Shown: positions 55,003-63,498 of the stretch, piece after piece
How positions within the stretch are numbered: position 1 is the stretch's first letter
Layout: every line of letters starts with the position of its first letter
Assembly: GCF_018449725.1 (NCBI RefSeq)
Contig: NZ_JAAVVC010000008.1
Span: forward strand, 186,001 to 250,000
Direction of reading: 5' to 3'
Length of the DNA stretch: 64,000 bases
DNA from: Pseudomonas sp. dw_612
Lineage (GTDB): Bacteria; Pseudomonadota; Gammaproteobacteria; Pseudomonadales; Pseudomonadaceae
The notes under the pieces: model-generated
The model's input: only the letters and a program-made list of their open reading frames with translations
Told to the model about the DNA's origin: nothing
Database searches by the model: none
Made by a program: the position numbers and the translations under genes

Positions 55003-56376
55003 TTACGCAACCACTTGATAACACGGCACATACGCCGCGCCACCCGGCAATTTCATCCGGTGCTGAGCGACGAAGGCCTTGAGCAACTGATCCAGCGGTT
55101 GCATCACCGCCGCATCGCCACGGATCTGGTACGGCCCGTGTTCTTCGATCAGGCGAATGCCCTTGTCCTTGACGTTGCCAGCAACGATGCCGGAGAACGC
55201 CCGGCGCAGGTTGGCGGCGAGTTCGTGGGCCGGCAGGCTGCGGCTCAGTTGCAGGCTGGCCATGTTTTCGTGGGTCGGGTCGAACGGGCGCTGGAAGCCT
55301 TCGTCGATCTTCAGCAGCCAGTTGAAATGGAACGCGTCGTTGCGCTCGCGGCGGAACTGCTTGACCTGTTTCAGGCCAGCCGTCATGTGCCGCGCCACTT
55401 CCGCCGGGTCGTCGATGATGATCGTGTAGTGCTGTTTCGCCGCTTCGCCGAGGGTGGCACCGACGAACGCATCCAGTTGCTCAAGGTACGGTGCCGCGTG
55501 TTTCGGTCCGGTGAGCACGACCGGGAAGGGCAGGCCTGCGTTGTCCGGGTGCATCAGGATGCCCAGCAGGTACAGGAACTCTTCGGCGGTACCGGCGCCG
55601 CCCGGGAAGATGATGATGCCGTGGCCGACGCGGACGAAGGCTTCCAGGCGTTTTTCGATGTCCGGCAGGATCACCAGTTCGTTGACGATCGGGTTCGGCG
55701 CTTCGGCGGCGATGATGCCCGGCTCGGTCAGTCCCAGGTAACGGCCGCCGTGGATGCGCTGCTTGGCGTGGGCGATGGTCGCGCCTTTCATCGGGCCTTT
55801 CATCACACCGGGGCCGCAACCGGTGCAGATGTCGAGGCTGCGCAGGCCCAGTTCGTGGCCGACTTTCTTGGTGTATTTGTATTCTTCGGTGTTGATCGAA
55901 TGGCCACCCCAGCACACCACGATTTTCGGCTCGACGCCGGGGCGCAGGGTGCGGGCGTTGCGCAGCAGGTGGAAGACGTAGTCGCTGATGCCCTGGGACG
56001 TGCTCAGGTCGATGCGTTGGGCGTCGAGTTCGTTTTCGGTGTAGACGATGTCGCGCAGGGCGCTGAACAGCATTTCCCGGGTGCTGGCGATCATTTCGCC
56101 GTCGACGAAGGCGTCGGCCGGGGCGTTCAGCAGTTCCAGACGCACGCCACGGTCCTGCTGGTGAATGCGGATTTCGAAGTCCTTGTAGGCTTCGAGGATG
56201 GTCTTGGCGTTATCAACATGGGCGCCGGTGTTGAGGATGGCCAGGGCGCACTGGCGGAAAAGGGTGTAGGTGCTGCCGGAACCGGCTTCGCTCAGTTGCT
56301 GGACTTCACGTTGGGACAGGGTTTCCAGGCTGCCTTTAGGGCTGACAGAGGCGTTGATTACTTGTCGTTGGGACAT
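55003..56376 (-). CDS. ppnN: Nucleotide 5'-monophosphate nucleosidase
   Basis: A 457-residue LOG-family enzyme (formerly YgdH) that hydrolyses purine and pyrimidine nucleoside monophosphates to base and ribose-5-phosphate; in E. coli it is stimulated by (p)ppGpp. The Rossmann-like core has VCWGGHSINTEEYKYTKKVG (about 154-173), TGCGPGVMKGPMKGA, and the catalytic PGGAGTAEE near 256-264. An N-terminal extension (1-140) and C-terminal domain match full-length PpnN. The start MSQRQVINASV is typical for Pseudomonas. Confidence 0.93.
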   Translation of the reverse strand: MSQRQVINASVSPKGSLETLSQREVQQLSEAGSGSTYTLFRQCALAILNTGAHVDNAKTILEAYKDFEIRIHQQDRGVRLELLNAPADAFVDGEMIASTREMLFSALRDIVYTENELDAQRIDLSTSQGISDYVFHLLRNARTLRPGVEPKIVVCWGGHSINTEEYKYTKKVGHELGLRSLDICTGCGPGVMKGPMKGATIAHAKQRIHGGRYLGLTEPGIIAAEAPNPIVNELVILPDIEKRLEAFVRVGHGIIIFPGGAGTAEEFLYLLGILMHPDNAGLPFPVVLTGPKHAAPYLEQLDAFVGATLGEAAKQHYTIIIDDPAEVARHMTAGLKQVKQFRRERNDAFHFNWLLKIDEGFQRPFDPTHENMASLQLSRSLPAHELAANLRRAFSGIVAGNVKDKGIRLIEEHGPYQIRGDAAVMQPLDQLLKAFVAQHRMKLPGGAAYVPCYQVVA

Positions 56377-56606
56377 TCAATGATCCTTAAAACGATGCCA
56401 GTCATACAGGAGGAGCGATTGGCATCCGAATAATGTGTATCCATGAAAGAAGATGGCACGAACTACGGGGTCTCGCCATGTTCTCCTTTGACGATGAAAA
56501 GATGAAAAGGAGCCCCAGCATAGCTAAATCCCCCACAGAGGCGATAATGCGCGCACTCTTTTTGCTCACAGAGCCTTTTACCACTGATGCAGGGAACCCC
56601 TCCAAG

Positions 56607-57137
56607 ATGTTCGAAATCCAGCCGATGAATGCCGAAACCTTCCGCCGCCAGACCCGGCGTAGCACGGTGATCATTGCCCTGATTTTCCTGGCGCTGGCGA
56701 TGGTGCTGTCGACCGCGGCGGTGGCGTTGTTCGGCGAACCGGGCGGCGACAACCTGCGGTTTAACGTCGGCGGTGTGTTTGTCGCGGTGCTGCTGATGGT
56801 GGCGCTGATGCGTGGCCGGTTCTGGCACGAGGAATGGATGGCTCCGGCGGTCTACGGCTGGCGGCTCAAGCGCAGCCTGATGAGTGTCACCAACGTCATG
56901 CATCAGGTGACGGCGGCGGTGGAAAAGGACGATCCGACGGCCATGAAACTGCTGCGCTTCTATCACCTGGGGTTGAGCCAGATGCACGAACTGGACGGCA
57001 ACTCCAGCGATCACAGCCAGTTGACCCGGGAAATGGATCAGCACAAGGCGCGGATGGAGGCGTTGGGCCTCGACACCGAACAGACCCGATTGAATCCGGC
57101 GTGGCTTGAGGCCGTGAAGCAGCAGGCGTCGCGCTAA
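56607..57137 (+). CDS. DUF3087 family membrane protein
   Basis: A 176-residue protein beginning MFEIQPMNAETFRRQTRRST, with two membrane helices (about 20-42 and 54-72) and a cytoplasmic helical tail (FYHLGLSQMHELDGNSSDHS near 120). This matches DUF3087, a Pseudomonas family of unknown function. The 58 codons upstream in the same frame are not family-like, so this later ATG is used. Confidence 0.8.
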   Translation: MFEIQPMNAETFRRQTRRSTVIIALIFLALAMVLSTAAVALFGEPGGDNLRFNVGGVFVAVLLMVALMRGRFWHEEWMAPAVYGWRLKRSLMSVTNVMHQVTAAVEKDDPTAMKLLRFYHLGLSQMHELDGNSSDHSQLTREMDQHKARMEALGLDTEQTRLNPAWLEAVKQQASR

Positions 57138-57260
57138 AAATCAGGATGATGAAAACACGACATCAGCTAGTCTGAGCGATGATCAGGCGTAGTGAAGCGC
57201 CCGCTGGGCCAAAGACGCGATCAGGAAGCATCGCCTCTTCAACAGAATTCAGGGAATGTC

Positions 57261-58838
57261 ATGGGACAACCGTCCGTAAAAGTTCGTATCGAAGCCCTTC
57301 AACCCACGGCGTCGTTTCTGGCCGAACAGGTCCAGGCGAAGCTCAAGGTCCGTTATGCCGTGGTGTTGCTGGTTGCGGTGTGCCTGTCCATGGCGGCCAT
57401 TGCGAGTTGGGAGGCCTGGAATTCGCGTCAGTACCACTTGCATGACAAAGAAGTGGCGATGTCCAACCTGGCGCAGACCTTGGCGTCCCAGGCGCAAGCC
57501 TCGATCAAACAAGCCGATACGCTGTTGTTTTCCCTGGTGGACCGCCTCGAAAACGAGGGTATGGCTCAAGCGCAGATGCCGCGGTTGCAGCGATTGCTCA
57601 ATGCCCAGCGCAGCGAATTGCCCCAACTCCACGGCTTGTTCATTTTCGGCGAAGATGGCCGCTGGCTGGCCAATTCCAATGGCGCCAATGTGCCGGAGGC
57701 CAATAACTCCGACCGTGAATACTTTATCTTCCACCGCGATCACGCCGACCGGGGCCCGCATATTGGCCCGTCGATCAAGAGTCGTTCGACCGGTGACTGG
57801 ATCATGACGGTGTCGAGAAGGATCAATCATCCCGACGGCAGTTTCGCCGGGGTGGCGCTGGCAACGCTTTATCTCAACCATTTTCTCGATTTGTACAACA
57901 GCATCGACATGGGCGATAACGGCGTCATCAACCTGATCGCCGACAACGCCACTATCGTCGTTCGCCGGCCCTTCAAAGACGCCGAGGTCGGCAGCAGTGT
58001 GGCCAAGGGGCCGCTGTTCACCCAATTGCTGCCCTTGGGCAATTCCGGCACCGCCATGGTCAAGTCGTACCTGGATGGCGTTGTGCGGGTCGTGGGGTTT
58101 CGCCGGGTCGAGGGTTATCCGCTGATTGTCTTTGCGGCGCTCAACAAGGAAGAAGTGCTGACTGGTTGGCGCCAGGAATCCATGAACAGTGCCTCTATCG
58201 TCGCCTTGTTGCTGGTGTTCCTGGGCACGCTCGGTTATCGGCTGATCCGGGTCATGAAGCAGCAGAATCACATTCAAAGCGTCTTGCTGGACGCTCAGGA
58301 AAAGCTCATCGAGGTCAATCGCAGCCTTGAGCTGCTGGCCCTGGAAGATGCGTTGACGGGGCTGGCCAACCGGCGTCAGTTCGATCTGTTCATGGTGGCG
58401 GAGATGGGACGCGCCCGGCGTAGCCAGACGGGCCTGGCGTTGCTGATGATCGATGTCGATCATTTCAAACTGTTCAACGATCACTACGGGCATGTGGCGG
58501 GCGATGTGTGTTTGCGCAAAATCAGCGCCATCATCACGGAAAACATCAAGCGCCCCGGTGATCTGGCCGTCCGTTATGGCGGTGAGGAATTTGCGGTGGT
58601 GCTGCCCGGTACCGACTATGTCGGCGCTTTCCTGGTGGCGGAAAAAATCCGCCGCGCGGTGCAGTTGGCGGGTATCGAGCATACGGAGGGTATTGATGGC
58701 GTGGTGACGGTGAGCCTGGGTGTCTGCGCCTACCACCCAGACTCACAAGCCGGGGCCGATGATCTGGTCGGGGCGGCGGACAAGGCGTTGTACGTGGCCA
58801 AGGCCAGTGGCCGCAACATGAGCGTCATCGCCAACTGA
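57261..58838 (+). CDS. Membrane diguanylate cyclase with periplasmic Cache-type sensor
   Basis: A 525-residue signalling enzyme making cyclic di-GMP. It has one membrane helix at about 32-52, a periplasmic dCache-like sensor to about 300 (NSDREYFIFHRDHADRGPHI and TGDWIMTVSRRINHPDGSFA are family segments), and a second helix near 312-332. A coiled linker and a GGDEF domain (about 365-525) follow, with the active-site GGEEF at 440-444. No RxxD inhibitory site is obvious five residues before it, and no EAL domain is present. It converges on a LysR gene two bases away. Confidence 0.9.
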   Translation: MGQPSVKVRIEALQPTASFLAEQVQAKLKVRYAVVLLVAVCLSMAAIASWEAWNSRQYHLHDKEVAMSNLAQTLASQAQASIKQADTLLFSLVDRLENEGMAQAQMPRLQRLLNAQRSELPQLHGLFIFGEDGRWLANSNGANVPEANNSDREYFIFHRDHADRGPHIGPSIKSRSTGDWIMTVSRRINHPDGSFAGVALATLYLNHFLDLYNSIDMGDNGVINLIADNATIVVRRPFKDAEVGSSVAKGPLFTQLLPLGNSGTAMVKSYLDGVVRVVGFRRVEGYPLIVFAALNKEEVLTGWRQESMNSASIVALLLVFLGTLGYRLIRVMKQQNHIQSVLLDAQEKLIEVNRSLELLALEDALTGLANRRQFDLFMVAEMGRARRSQTGLALLMIDVDHFKLFNDHYGHVAGDVCLRKISAIITENIKRPGDLAVRYGGEEFAVVLPGTDYVGAFLVAEKIRRAVQLAGIEHTEGIDGVVTVSLGVCAYHPDSQAGADDLVGAADKALYVAKASGRNMSVIAN

Positions 58839-58840
58839 GT

Positions 58841-59758
58841 TTAGACAAAGCGATCACTGCCCTGGACCAGTTTGCTCGCGAGCCAGGGCTGCTTGAGCTT
58901 TTCCAGCCACCAGCCGAGGGCGCGACCGTCATGGTCGCCGCGCCAACCGGCGTAGAGGATGTTCGGCTCGCGGGGATCGGCCATCTGTTTTTCAATCAAC
59001 GTGCCGTTGCTCAGCAGGGAACCGACCCGATGCCGGGGCAACCAGCCGACGCCCAAGCCATCGCACTGGGCGAGGATTTTGGCGCGCATGGTCGGCACCG
59101 CGAGGACCGGTTGCCCGCCGGACACCCCATACGTGCTGCCTTCGGTGGCCCGGGATGAGTCCGCCACGACAATAGCGCGGTGCTGCGTGACCATGGCCCG
59201 GGTGATCGGTTCTTTGGCCTTGGCCAGCGGGTGCTTGGGCGAAACGGCGAACACCCACTGCATTTCCCCCAGTTGCATCCAGCGCAATGAAGGAATGGCC
59301 GGCGGTTCGTTGGTGGCGCCGATGATCAGGTCGGCGCGACCTTCACGCAGGGCTTCCCAGACCCCTTTGAGCACTTCCTGAGTGATGCGCAACGGCACGC
59401 CGGATTCCAGCGCGTCGAATTCGTGAATCACCGGGATCAGGGTGTCGAACTCCAGCAGTTCGTCGGTGACGATCCACAACCGGCTCTCCCAGCCGTTGGC
59501 CACTTGTTGGACACGCTGGGTCAGGCGCGAGACGTCCTGCACCAGCCGCGCCGCTTCGTTCACCAGCAATTCCCCGGCCGCCGTGAGCTGCAAGCGGTAG
59601 CGGCGACGGTCGAACAGCAGGGCGTCGAAGCGTTCTTCCAGCTGCCGGGCGGCATAGGAAACGGTGGAAGGTGCCTTGCCCAGATGCGCGGCGGCGCGGG
59701 ACAGGCTGCCGGTTGCGCGGATGGCTTCAAGCAGGGCCAGGTCTTCAATCGACAGCAT
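58841..59758 (-). CDS. LysR-family transcriptional regulator
   Basis: A 305-residue LTTR: winged helix at 1-60 (LALLEAIRATGSLSRAAAHL, GKAPSTVSYAARQLEERFDA, LLFDRRRYRLQLTAAGELLV) and an effector-binding domain from about 90. The GAGGAG site seven bases before the ATG favours this start over a TTG two codons upstream. Its target is not evident: the DUF2784 gene lies upstream on the same strand, and no divergent partner is seen. Confidence 0.9.
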   Translation of the reverse strand: MLSIEDLALLEAIRATGSLSRAAAHLGKAPSTVSYAARQLEERFDALLFDRRRYRLQLTAAGELLVNEAARLVQDVSRLTQRVQQVANGWESRLWIVTDELLEFDTLIPVIHEFDALESGVPLRITQEVLKGVWEALREGRADLIIGATNEPPAIPSLRWMQLGEMQWVFAVSPKHPLAKAKEPITRAMVTQHRAIVVADSSRATEGSTYGVSGGQPVLAVPTMRAKILAQCDGLGVGWLPRHRVGSLLSNGTLIEKQMADPREPNILYAGWRGDHDGRALGWWLEKLKQPWLASKLVQGSDRFV

Positions 59759-59774
59759 GTTCAAGCTCCTCGAA

Positions 59775-59857
59775 GATCAAAAGATCGCAGCCTTCGGCAG
59801 CTCCTACAGGGGGACTCAATCCCCCGTAGGAGCTGCCGAAGGCTGCGATCTTTTAAC
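59775..59857. repeat. Inverted repeat (family B)
   Basis: GATCAAAAGATCGCAGCCTT and inverse, between the LysR gene and the DUF2784 gene. Confidence 0.9.
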
Positions 59858-59862
59858 GGTAT

Positions 59863-60237
59863 TCACGCGGCCCGACGCAACTTCCACAATCGGATCAGCC
59901 GTACGTAAACCACCAAGTTGACCGCCAGGACCACGCTGCCAAGCCCCAGTTGAATCGCGGGTGTCAGCCCGGCCGGGTAGATGATCGGCAACACGTAGTG
60001 CTCGACAAAACCACCGCCATACACGGTTTGCCCGGCCGCTTCGCGCATCAGGTTTTCCCAATAGGTCAGCGGGCAGGTCAGGTGAAAGACTTCGACGATC
60101 ACGCCCCATGTGGCGGCGGGCAGGTGCCACCAGATCAAGTGGCGCCATTTGAGCACCAGCAGCCCACCGAACAACACGAACAGAATGAACAACAAGTGAA
60201 ACAGCACCAGCCCGTCGGCGGCGATTCGGTAAAGCAT
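59863..60237 (-). CDS. DUF2784 family membrane protein
   Basis: A 124-residue, four-helix membrane protein with the family segments LFHLLFILFVLFGGLLVLKW, HLTCPLTYWENLMREAAGQT and YGGGFVEHYVLPIIYP. Function unknown. It begins within a likely divergent promoter region shared with azlC. Confidence 0.85.
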   Translation of the reverse strand: MLYRIAADGLVLFHLLFILFVLFGGLLVLKWRHLIWWHLPAATWGVIVEVFHLTCPLTYWENLMREAAGQTVYGGGFVEHYVLPIIYPAGLTPAIQLGLGSVVLAVNLVVYVRLIRLWKLRRAA

Positions 60238-60418
60238 GTCGATTCCCTGACTCTTCAATTGAATGGCTCCATGGTACTCGGGCGGGTGGCCCGGGTTCTA
60301 TCGATTCAATGCGCTCGGGCAAAACAGTGCGCCATCGCGCCAAGTGCGCAAGATTGTTCAAGCCTTCGCCGGCATCTGGTGGCACAGTCGGTGGTCATTC
60401 CCCTGGTTGTAGAGCGTT

Positions 60419-61117
60419 ATGTCCCATTCACACATGCCGCGCAGCGCCTTTCTTCGTGGCGCGGCGGCGATCATGCCTTTATCCCTGGCCACCGCGCCGT
60501 GGGGGCTGTTGGCCGGCTCCATGGCCATCGAGGCCAACCTCACGCCCCTGCAAGGCCAGGGCTTGTCGAGCATCGTGTTTGCCGGTGCCGCGCAACTGGT
60601 GGCCATCGGCATGCTCAAGGGCGGGGCCGGGGTCTTTTCGATTCTGCTGACCACGTTGCTGCTGACGTCCCAGCATTTGCTGTACGGGATGAGCATGCGT
60701 TCGGTGATTTCGCCGTTGCCGGCTCGCTGGCGGGTGGGGTTGGGTTTTTTGCTCACCGATGAGTTGTTCGCCCTGACCAGTCAGCACGACAAACAACAGT
60801 TCAACCGTTGGTACGCCTTGGGCGTGGGGCTGACGTTCTACATCGCCTGGAACCTGTTCACCCTGGCCGGCATCGTGTTGGGCAGCAGCATCCCGGGCCT
60901 GGAACACCTGGGCCTGGATTTCTCCATCGCGGCGACCTTTATCGCCCTGATCACTCCGGTGGTGCGCAATGTGCCGACGGTGGTTTGCGTGGCGGTGTCG
61001 CTGTTCTGTTCGGTGTTGTTCAGCTATTGGCAATGGGGCTCGGCCCTGGTGCTGTCGGGGCTGGCGGGCATGACCGCAGGGTTTATCTGCAACAAGCTGT
61101 ACCTGGAGCGCACATGA
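60419..61117 (+). CDS. azlC: Branched-chain amino acid exporter, large subunit
   Basis: A 232-residue membrane protein of the AzlC (YgaZ) family: FLRGAAAIMPLSLATAPWGL at the N-terminus, FAGAAQLVAIGMLKGGAG (about 53-70), LLLTSQHLLYGMSMR and GFLLTDELFALT. With AzlD it exports branched-chain amino acids or related compounds. Its stop overlaps the azlD start (ATGA). Confidence 0.92.
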   Translation: MSHSHMPRSAFLRGAAAIMPLSLATAPWGLLAGSMAIEANLTPLQGQGLSSIVFAGAAQLVAIGMLKGGAGVFSILLTTLLLTSQHLLYGMSMRSVISPLPARWRVGLGFLLTDELFALTSQHDKQQFNRWYALGVGLTFYIAWNLFTLAGIVLGSSIPGLEHLGLDFSIAATFIALITPVVRNVPTVVCVAVSLFCSVLFSYWQWGSALVLSGLAGMTAGFICNKLYLERT

Positions 61118-61428
61118 TCGTTTGGGCAGTGATTATCGGCATGGGCGTGTTGGTGTTCTTGAACCGCTACGTGTTTCTCGAACCGCGACTGCCGGTACGC
61201 CTGAGCAGCAATGCGCGGCAGTTTCTCGGGTTTGCCGTGCCGGGCATGTTGACGGCGATTTGCGGGCCGATTGTGTTTATGCCGGACAAACAACTGAACC
61301 TGCAGTGGGACAATCCCTACCTGATCAGTTCGCTGGTGGCCGTGGGGCTGGTGCTTTATACCCGCAACACGCTGCTCAGCATGTTGTTGAGCATGGGCTT
61401 CTTCTTTTTGCTGCGCTGGTGGCTTTGA
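61114..61428 (+). CDS. azlD: Branched-chain amino acid exporter, small subunit
   Basis: A 104-residue AzlD (YgaH) family protein with three to four helices, opening MIVWAVIIGMGVLVFLNRYV and ending with LSMGFFFLLRWWL. The RYVF...RLP turn after the first helix is conserved in the family. Translationally coupled to azlC. Confidence 0.9.
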   Translation: MIVWAVIIGMGVLVFLNRYVFLEPRLPVRLSSNARQFLGFAVPGMLTAICGPIVFMPDKQLNLQWDNPYLISSLVAVGLVLYTRNTLLSMLLSMGFFFLLRWWL

Positions 61429-61494
61429 GCCGGGCGGGGGGAAATGTTCTACGCTTAAAACGGAGAGCTGATCCCTTCAGGAAGAGAGGTGCAC

Positions 61495-61653
61495 ATGGCA
61501 ACTGATCCCAAGCAGCCGGACCTGGATGACGACACGGACGAACCGAGCGAAGAAGAGATCCAGCGGCAGAGGCGCTCGACGCCGGACTGGAAGCATCCGG
61601 ATGATGGCAAGGAATTGTCCGATCGCGACATAGAGATTCCGCTGAAACCCTGA
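61495..61653 (+). CDS. Small acidic hypothetical protein (52 residues)
   Basis: A 52-residue protein, MATDPKQPDLDDDTDEPSEE..., strongly charged and probably disordered, with a TPDWKHPDDGKEL centre. AGAGAGG lies five bases before the ATG. I have a vague memory of similar short proteins in fluorescent pseudomonads. No function is known. Codon choice fits neighbouring genes. Confidence 0.6.
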   Translation: MATDPKQPDLDDDTDEPSEEEIQRQRRSTPDWKHPDDGKELSDRDIEIPLKP

Positions 61654-61675
61654 TTCTTTGAAAGCAATGAAACCC

Positions 61676-61771
61676 AGTGTGGGAGCGGGCTTGCTCGCGA
61701 AAGCGGTGTGTCAGGCGATATCTCCATCAACTGACCGGACGCCTTCGCGAGCAAGCCCGCTCCCACATTTA
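61676..61771. repeat. REPIN (family A)
   Basis: Inverted pair of GTGGGAGCGGGCTTGCTCGC units between the small acidic protein gene and the minus-strand hypothetical gene. Confidence 0.9.
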
Positions 61772-61785
61772 GCAACCGCGCAACA

Positions 61786-62013
61786 TCAAATCGCCTCATT
61801 CCACCGAATATGCGTAATACCCAATTGCTGAGCTTTATTGCGTGCGGTTTCGAGACTGCTGTGTGGGGGGATGTTTTGCCCGGATTCGGGGTAGGCATGG
61901 GCCGAGGCCGAATGGATGGCTTCCACCTCGGAAAACCCCACTGCCAGTTTGAAAAAGTGTTGTCGCACACCGTCGAGCAGGTAATGCACGGCATAAGGGA
62001 CAAGTTCGCTCAT
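61786..62013 (-). CDS. Hypothetical small protein, unrecognised
   Basis: A 75-residue protein from MSELVPYAVHYLLDGVRQHF; GGA five bases upstream supports this ATG over one eight codons earlier. The pattern of a helix, a FSEVEAIHSASAHAY stretch and a C-terminal helix (LETARNKAQQLGITHIRWNE) looks like a compact folded domain. No family is recognised. Confidence 0.55.
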   Translation of the reverse strand: MSELVPYAVHYLLDGVRQHFFKLAVGFSEVEAIHSASAHAYPESGQNIPPHSSLETARNKAQQLGITHIRWNEAI

Positions 62014-62110
62014 GTAATTCCATTTGGAGCCAGCCATGACATCGGCTTAGTCGTTGAACAGGGAATTCAGAGAGATCTGCGGTGCCAGTGTCATGCAGAA
62101 ATAGGGTCGC

Positions 62111-62138
62111 CTGAAAAAAAGAGGCCGGTATGACCTCT
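62111..62138 (-). terminator. Rho-independent terminator (minus strand)
   Basis: On the minus strand AGAGG-TCATACCGG-CCTCT is followed directly by TTTTTT. It lies 67 bases after the stop of the unknown gene at 62205-62540 and supports that gene being transcribed. Confidence 0.7.
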
Positions 62139-62204
62139 ATCTTCAGAGTGTCTCCAGCGCCGGTTCGTTCAGTTCTTGTACTGACGTGGCCCTGGAGCGT
62201 TGCT

Positions 62205-62540
62205 TCAGGCGTCTTCCAACTGTGGGAAGTCGGGGTGGGCTGCCCGATAGCCGAGCGTATTGTCAATCCAGGCGTTGAGCTCGTTGATCATCACCGGCGG
62301 CTTGCCCGGATAGCTTTGCAGCGTGGTGCGCAGCGTGCTGCTGATATCAGCGACGGCGCGCAGGTTTCGGGTTTTTATGTAATTGCCGATAAAGCAGTCG
62401 AGTTGCAAGTGTTCTGTCATCGATAGATAGACACACGCCAGCTCACCGACTTGATTAATTGCAAAATCGTCGCGCAACTTATTTCTCTGCAAGGTGTAAA
62501 AGTTGTAGGGATTTCCTTGGGTTGTTGACTGTTGGGTCAA
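62205..62540 (-). CDS. Hypothetical protein, unrecognised
   Basis: A frame of up to 111 residues from a TTG (MTQQSTTQGNPYNFY...). An inner start at 62420 (MTEHLQLDCFIGNYIKTRNL) is also possible. The body is helical (LRAVADISSTLRTTLQSYPG, INELNAWIDNTLGYRAAHPD). No strong ribosome site is seen for the long form. The downstream terminator on the same strand is the best support. The 240-base region upstream is unusually AT-rich for this genome, holds a small hairpin near 62655-62679 and no gene I can defend. Confidence 0.45.
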   Translation of the reverse strand: MTQQSTTQGNPYNFYTLQRNKLRDDFAINQVGELACVYLSMTEHLQLDCFIGNYIKTRNLRAVADISSTLRTTLQSYPGKPPVMINELNAWIDNTLGYRAAHPDFPQLEDA

Positions 62541-62781
62541 CCTGGAATGCTTATGGAAATGCGGCGCGCATGCTATCTGTAGTCCTGTTAAATGTATGTA
62601 TGACGGTTGGAATGTCAGACAAGCGGTTATGCGTCAAACAGCCGCAGTTATATAAGTGTCTCTTCCATGAAACACTTAATGTAACGTTTGAGTTTCCTGT
62701 TTATATAGGCGAGTTTTTTGTAAGGGTACTGGTTAAAACTGAAGACAGTCGTACGCGTATCTCCGCGGCGCAGATTTCAAC

Positions 62782-63495
62782 TCAGATGACATGTGCCCGC
62801 TGCAACTCGGTCAACGACAACGCCTTGAGCTGCGCCAGCAACGGGTCGCGGCGATCTCGCGGATGGGTCAGGTCCACCGCCAGTTCCTGACGAATGCTGC
62901 TCGGCCGATTGTCCATCACCAGCACCCGGTCGCTCAGGTACAGCGCTTCATCGACATCGTGGGTCACCAGCAGCAGGGCAATGGCGTGACGCTCGGCCAG
63001 TTGCAGAAGCAGGTCCTGGAGTTTCATCCGGGTAAAGGCGTCCACCGCGCTGAAGGGTTCGTCCAGCAACAACACCTGTGGGCGCGAATACAGGCCGCGG
63101 GCGATGGCCACTCGCTGCGCCATGCCGCCGGACAAGGCTTTGGGCAAGGCCTGGGCAAAACCGCCGAGGCCGACTTCTTCGATCAACTGCGCCACCCAGG
63201 CCTTGTCGTACTGGTTGTCGGCGCTGAAACCGATGTTTTGCTCCACCGTCAGCCAGGGCATCAGGCGCGGTTCCTGAAACACGAACGCCACTTCACCGGC
63301 AGTGTTTTTCAGTTCGCCCTGAAAGTCCTTTTCCAGCCCGGCGACGATCCGCAGCAAGGTGCTTTTACCGCAACCGCTGGGGCCGAGCAGGCTGACGGTT
63401 TCCCGGGGCTTCAATTGCAGGTGGATGTTGTTGAGCACGGTGGTGGCGGCGAAGGTTTTGCGCTCCACGCGGATGTCCAGCAGGTGTTCGGTCAT
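62782..63495 (-). CDS. Sulfonate/nitrate/taurine-type ABC transporter, ATP-binding protein
   Basis: A 237-residue ATPase of the SsuB/TauB family: Walker A GPSGCGKST at 38-46, Q-loop VFQEPRLMPWLTVEQNIGFS, signature LSGGMAQRVAIARGLY, Walker B VLLLDEPFSAVDAFTR and switch VTHDVDEAL. It starts three bases after the permease stop. Ligand is probably an aliphatic sulfonate or similar organosulfur compound, by family and by the sulfur genes elsewhere in the window. Confidence 0.88.
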   Translation of the reverse strand: MTEHLLDIRVERKTFAATTVLNNIHLQLKPRETVSLLGPSGCGKSTLLRIVAGLEKDFQGELKNTAGEVAFVFQEPRLMPWLTVEQNIGFSADNQYDKAWVAQLIEEVGLGGFAQALPKALSGGMAQRVAIARGLYSRPQVLLLDEPFSAVDAFTRMKLQDLLLQLAERHAIALLLVTHDVDEALYLSDRVLVMDNRPSSIRQELAVDLTHPRDRRDPLLAQLKALSLTELQRAHVI

Positions 63496-63498
63496 GGC

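Noticed and set aside
54577..56433. 618-codon plus-strand frame across ppnN
   Set aside because: It runs through a REPIN and the antisense of ppnN, which is clearly encoded on the minus strand.
62459..62890. 143-codon plus-strand frame in the AT-rich islet
   Set aside because: It overlaps both minus-strand genes, begins without a ribosome site and ends inside the ABC ATPase gene.
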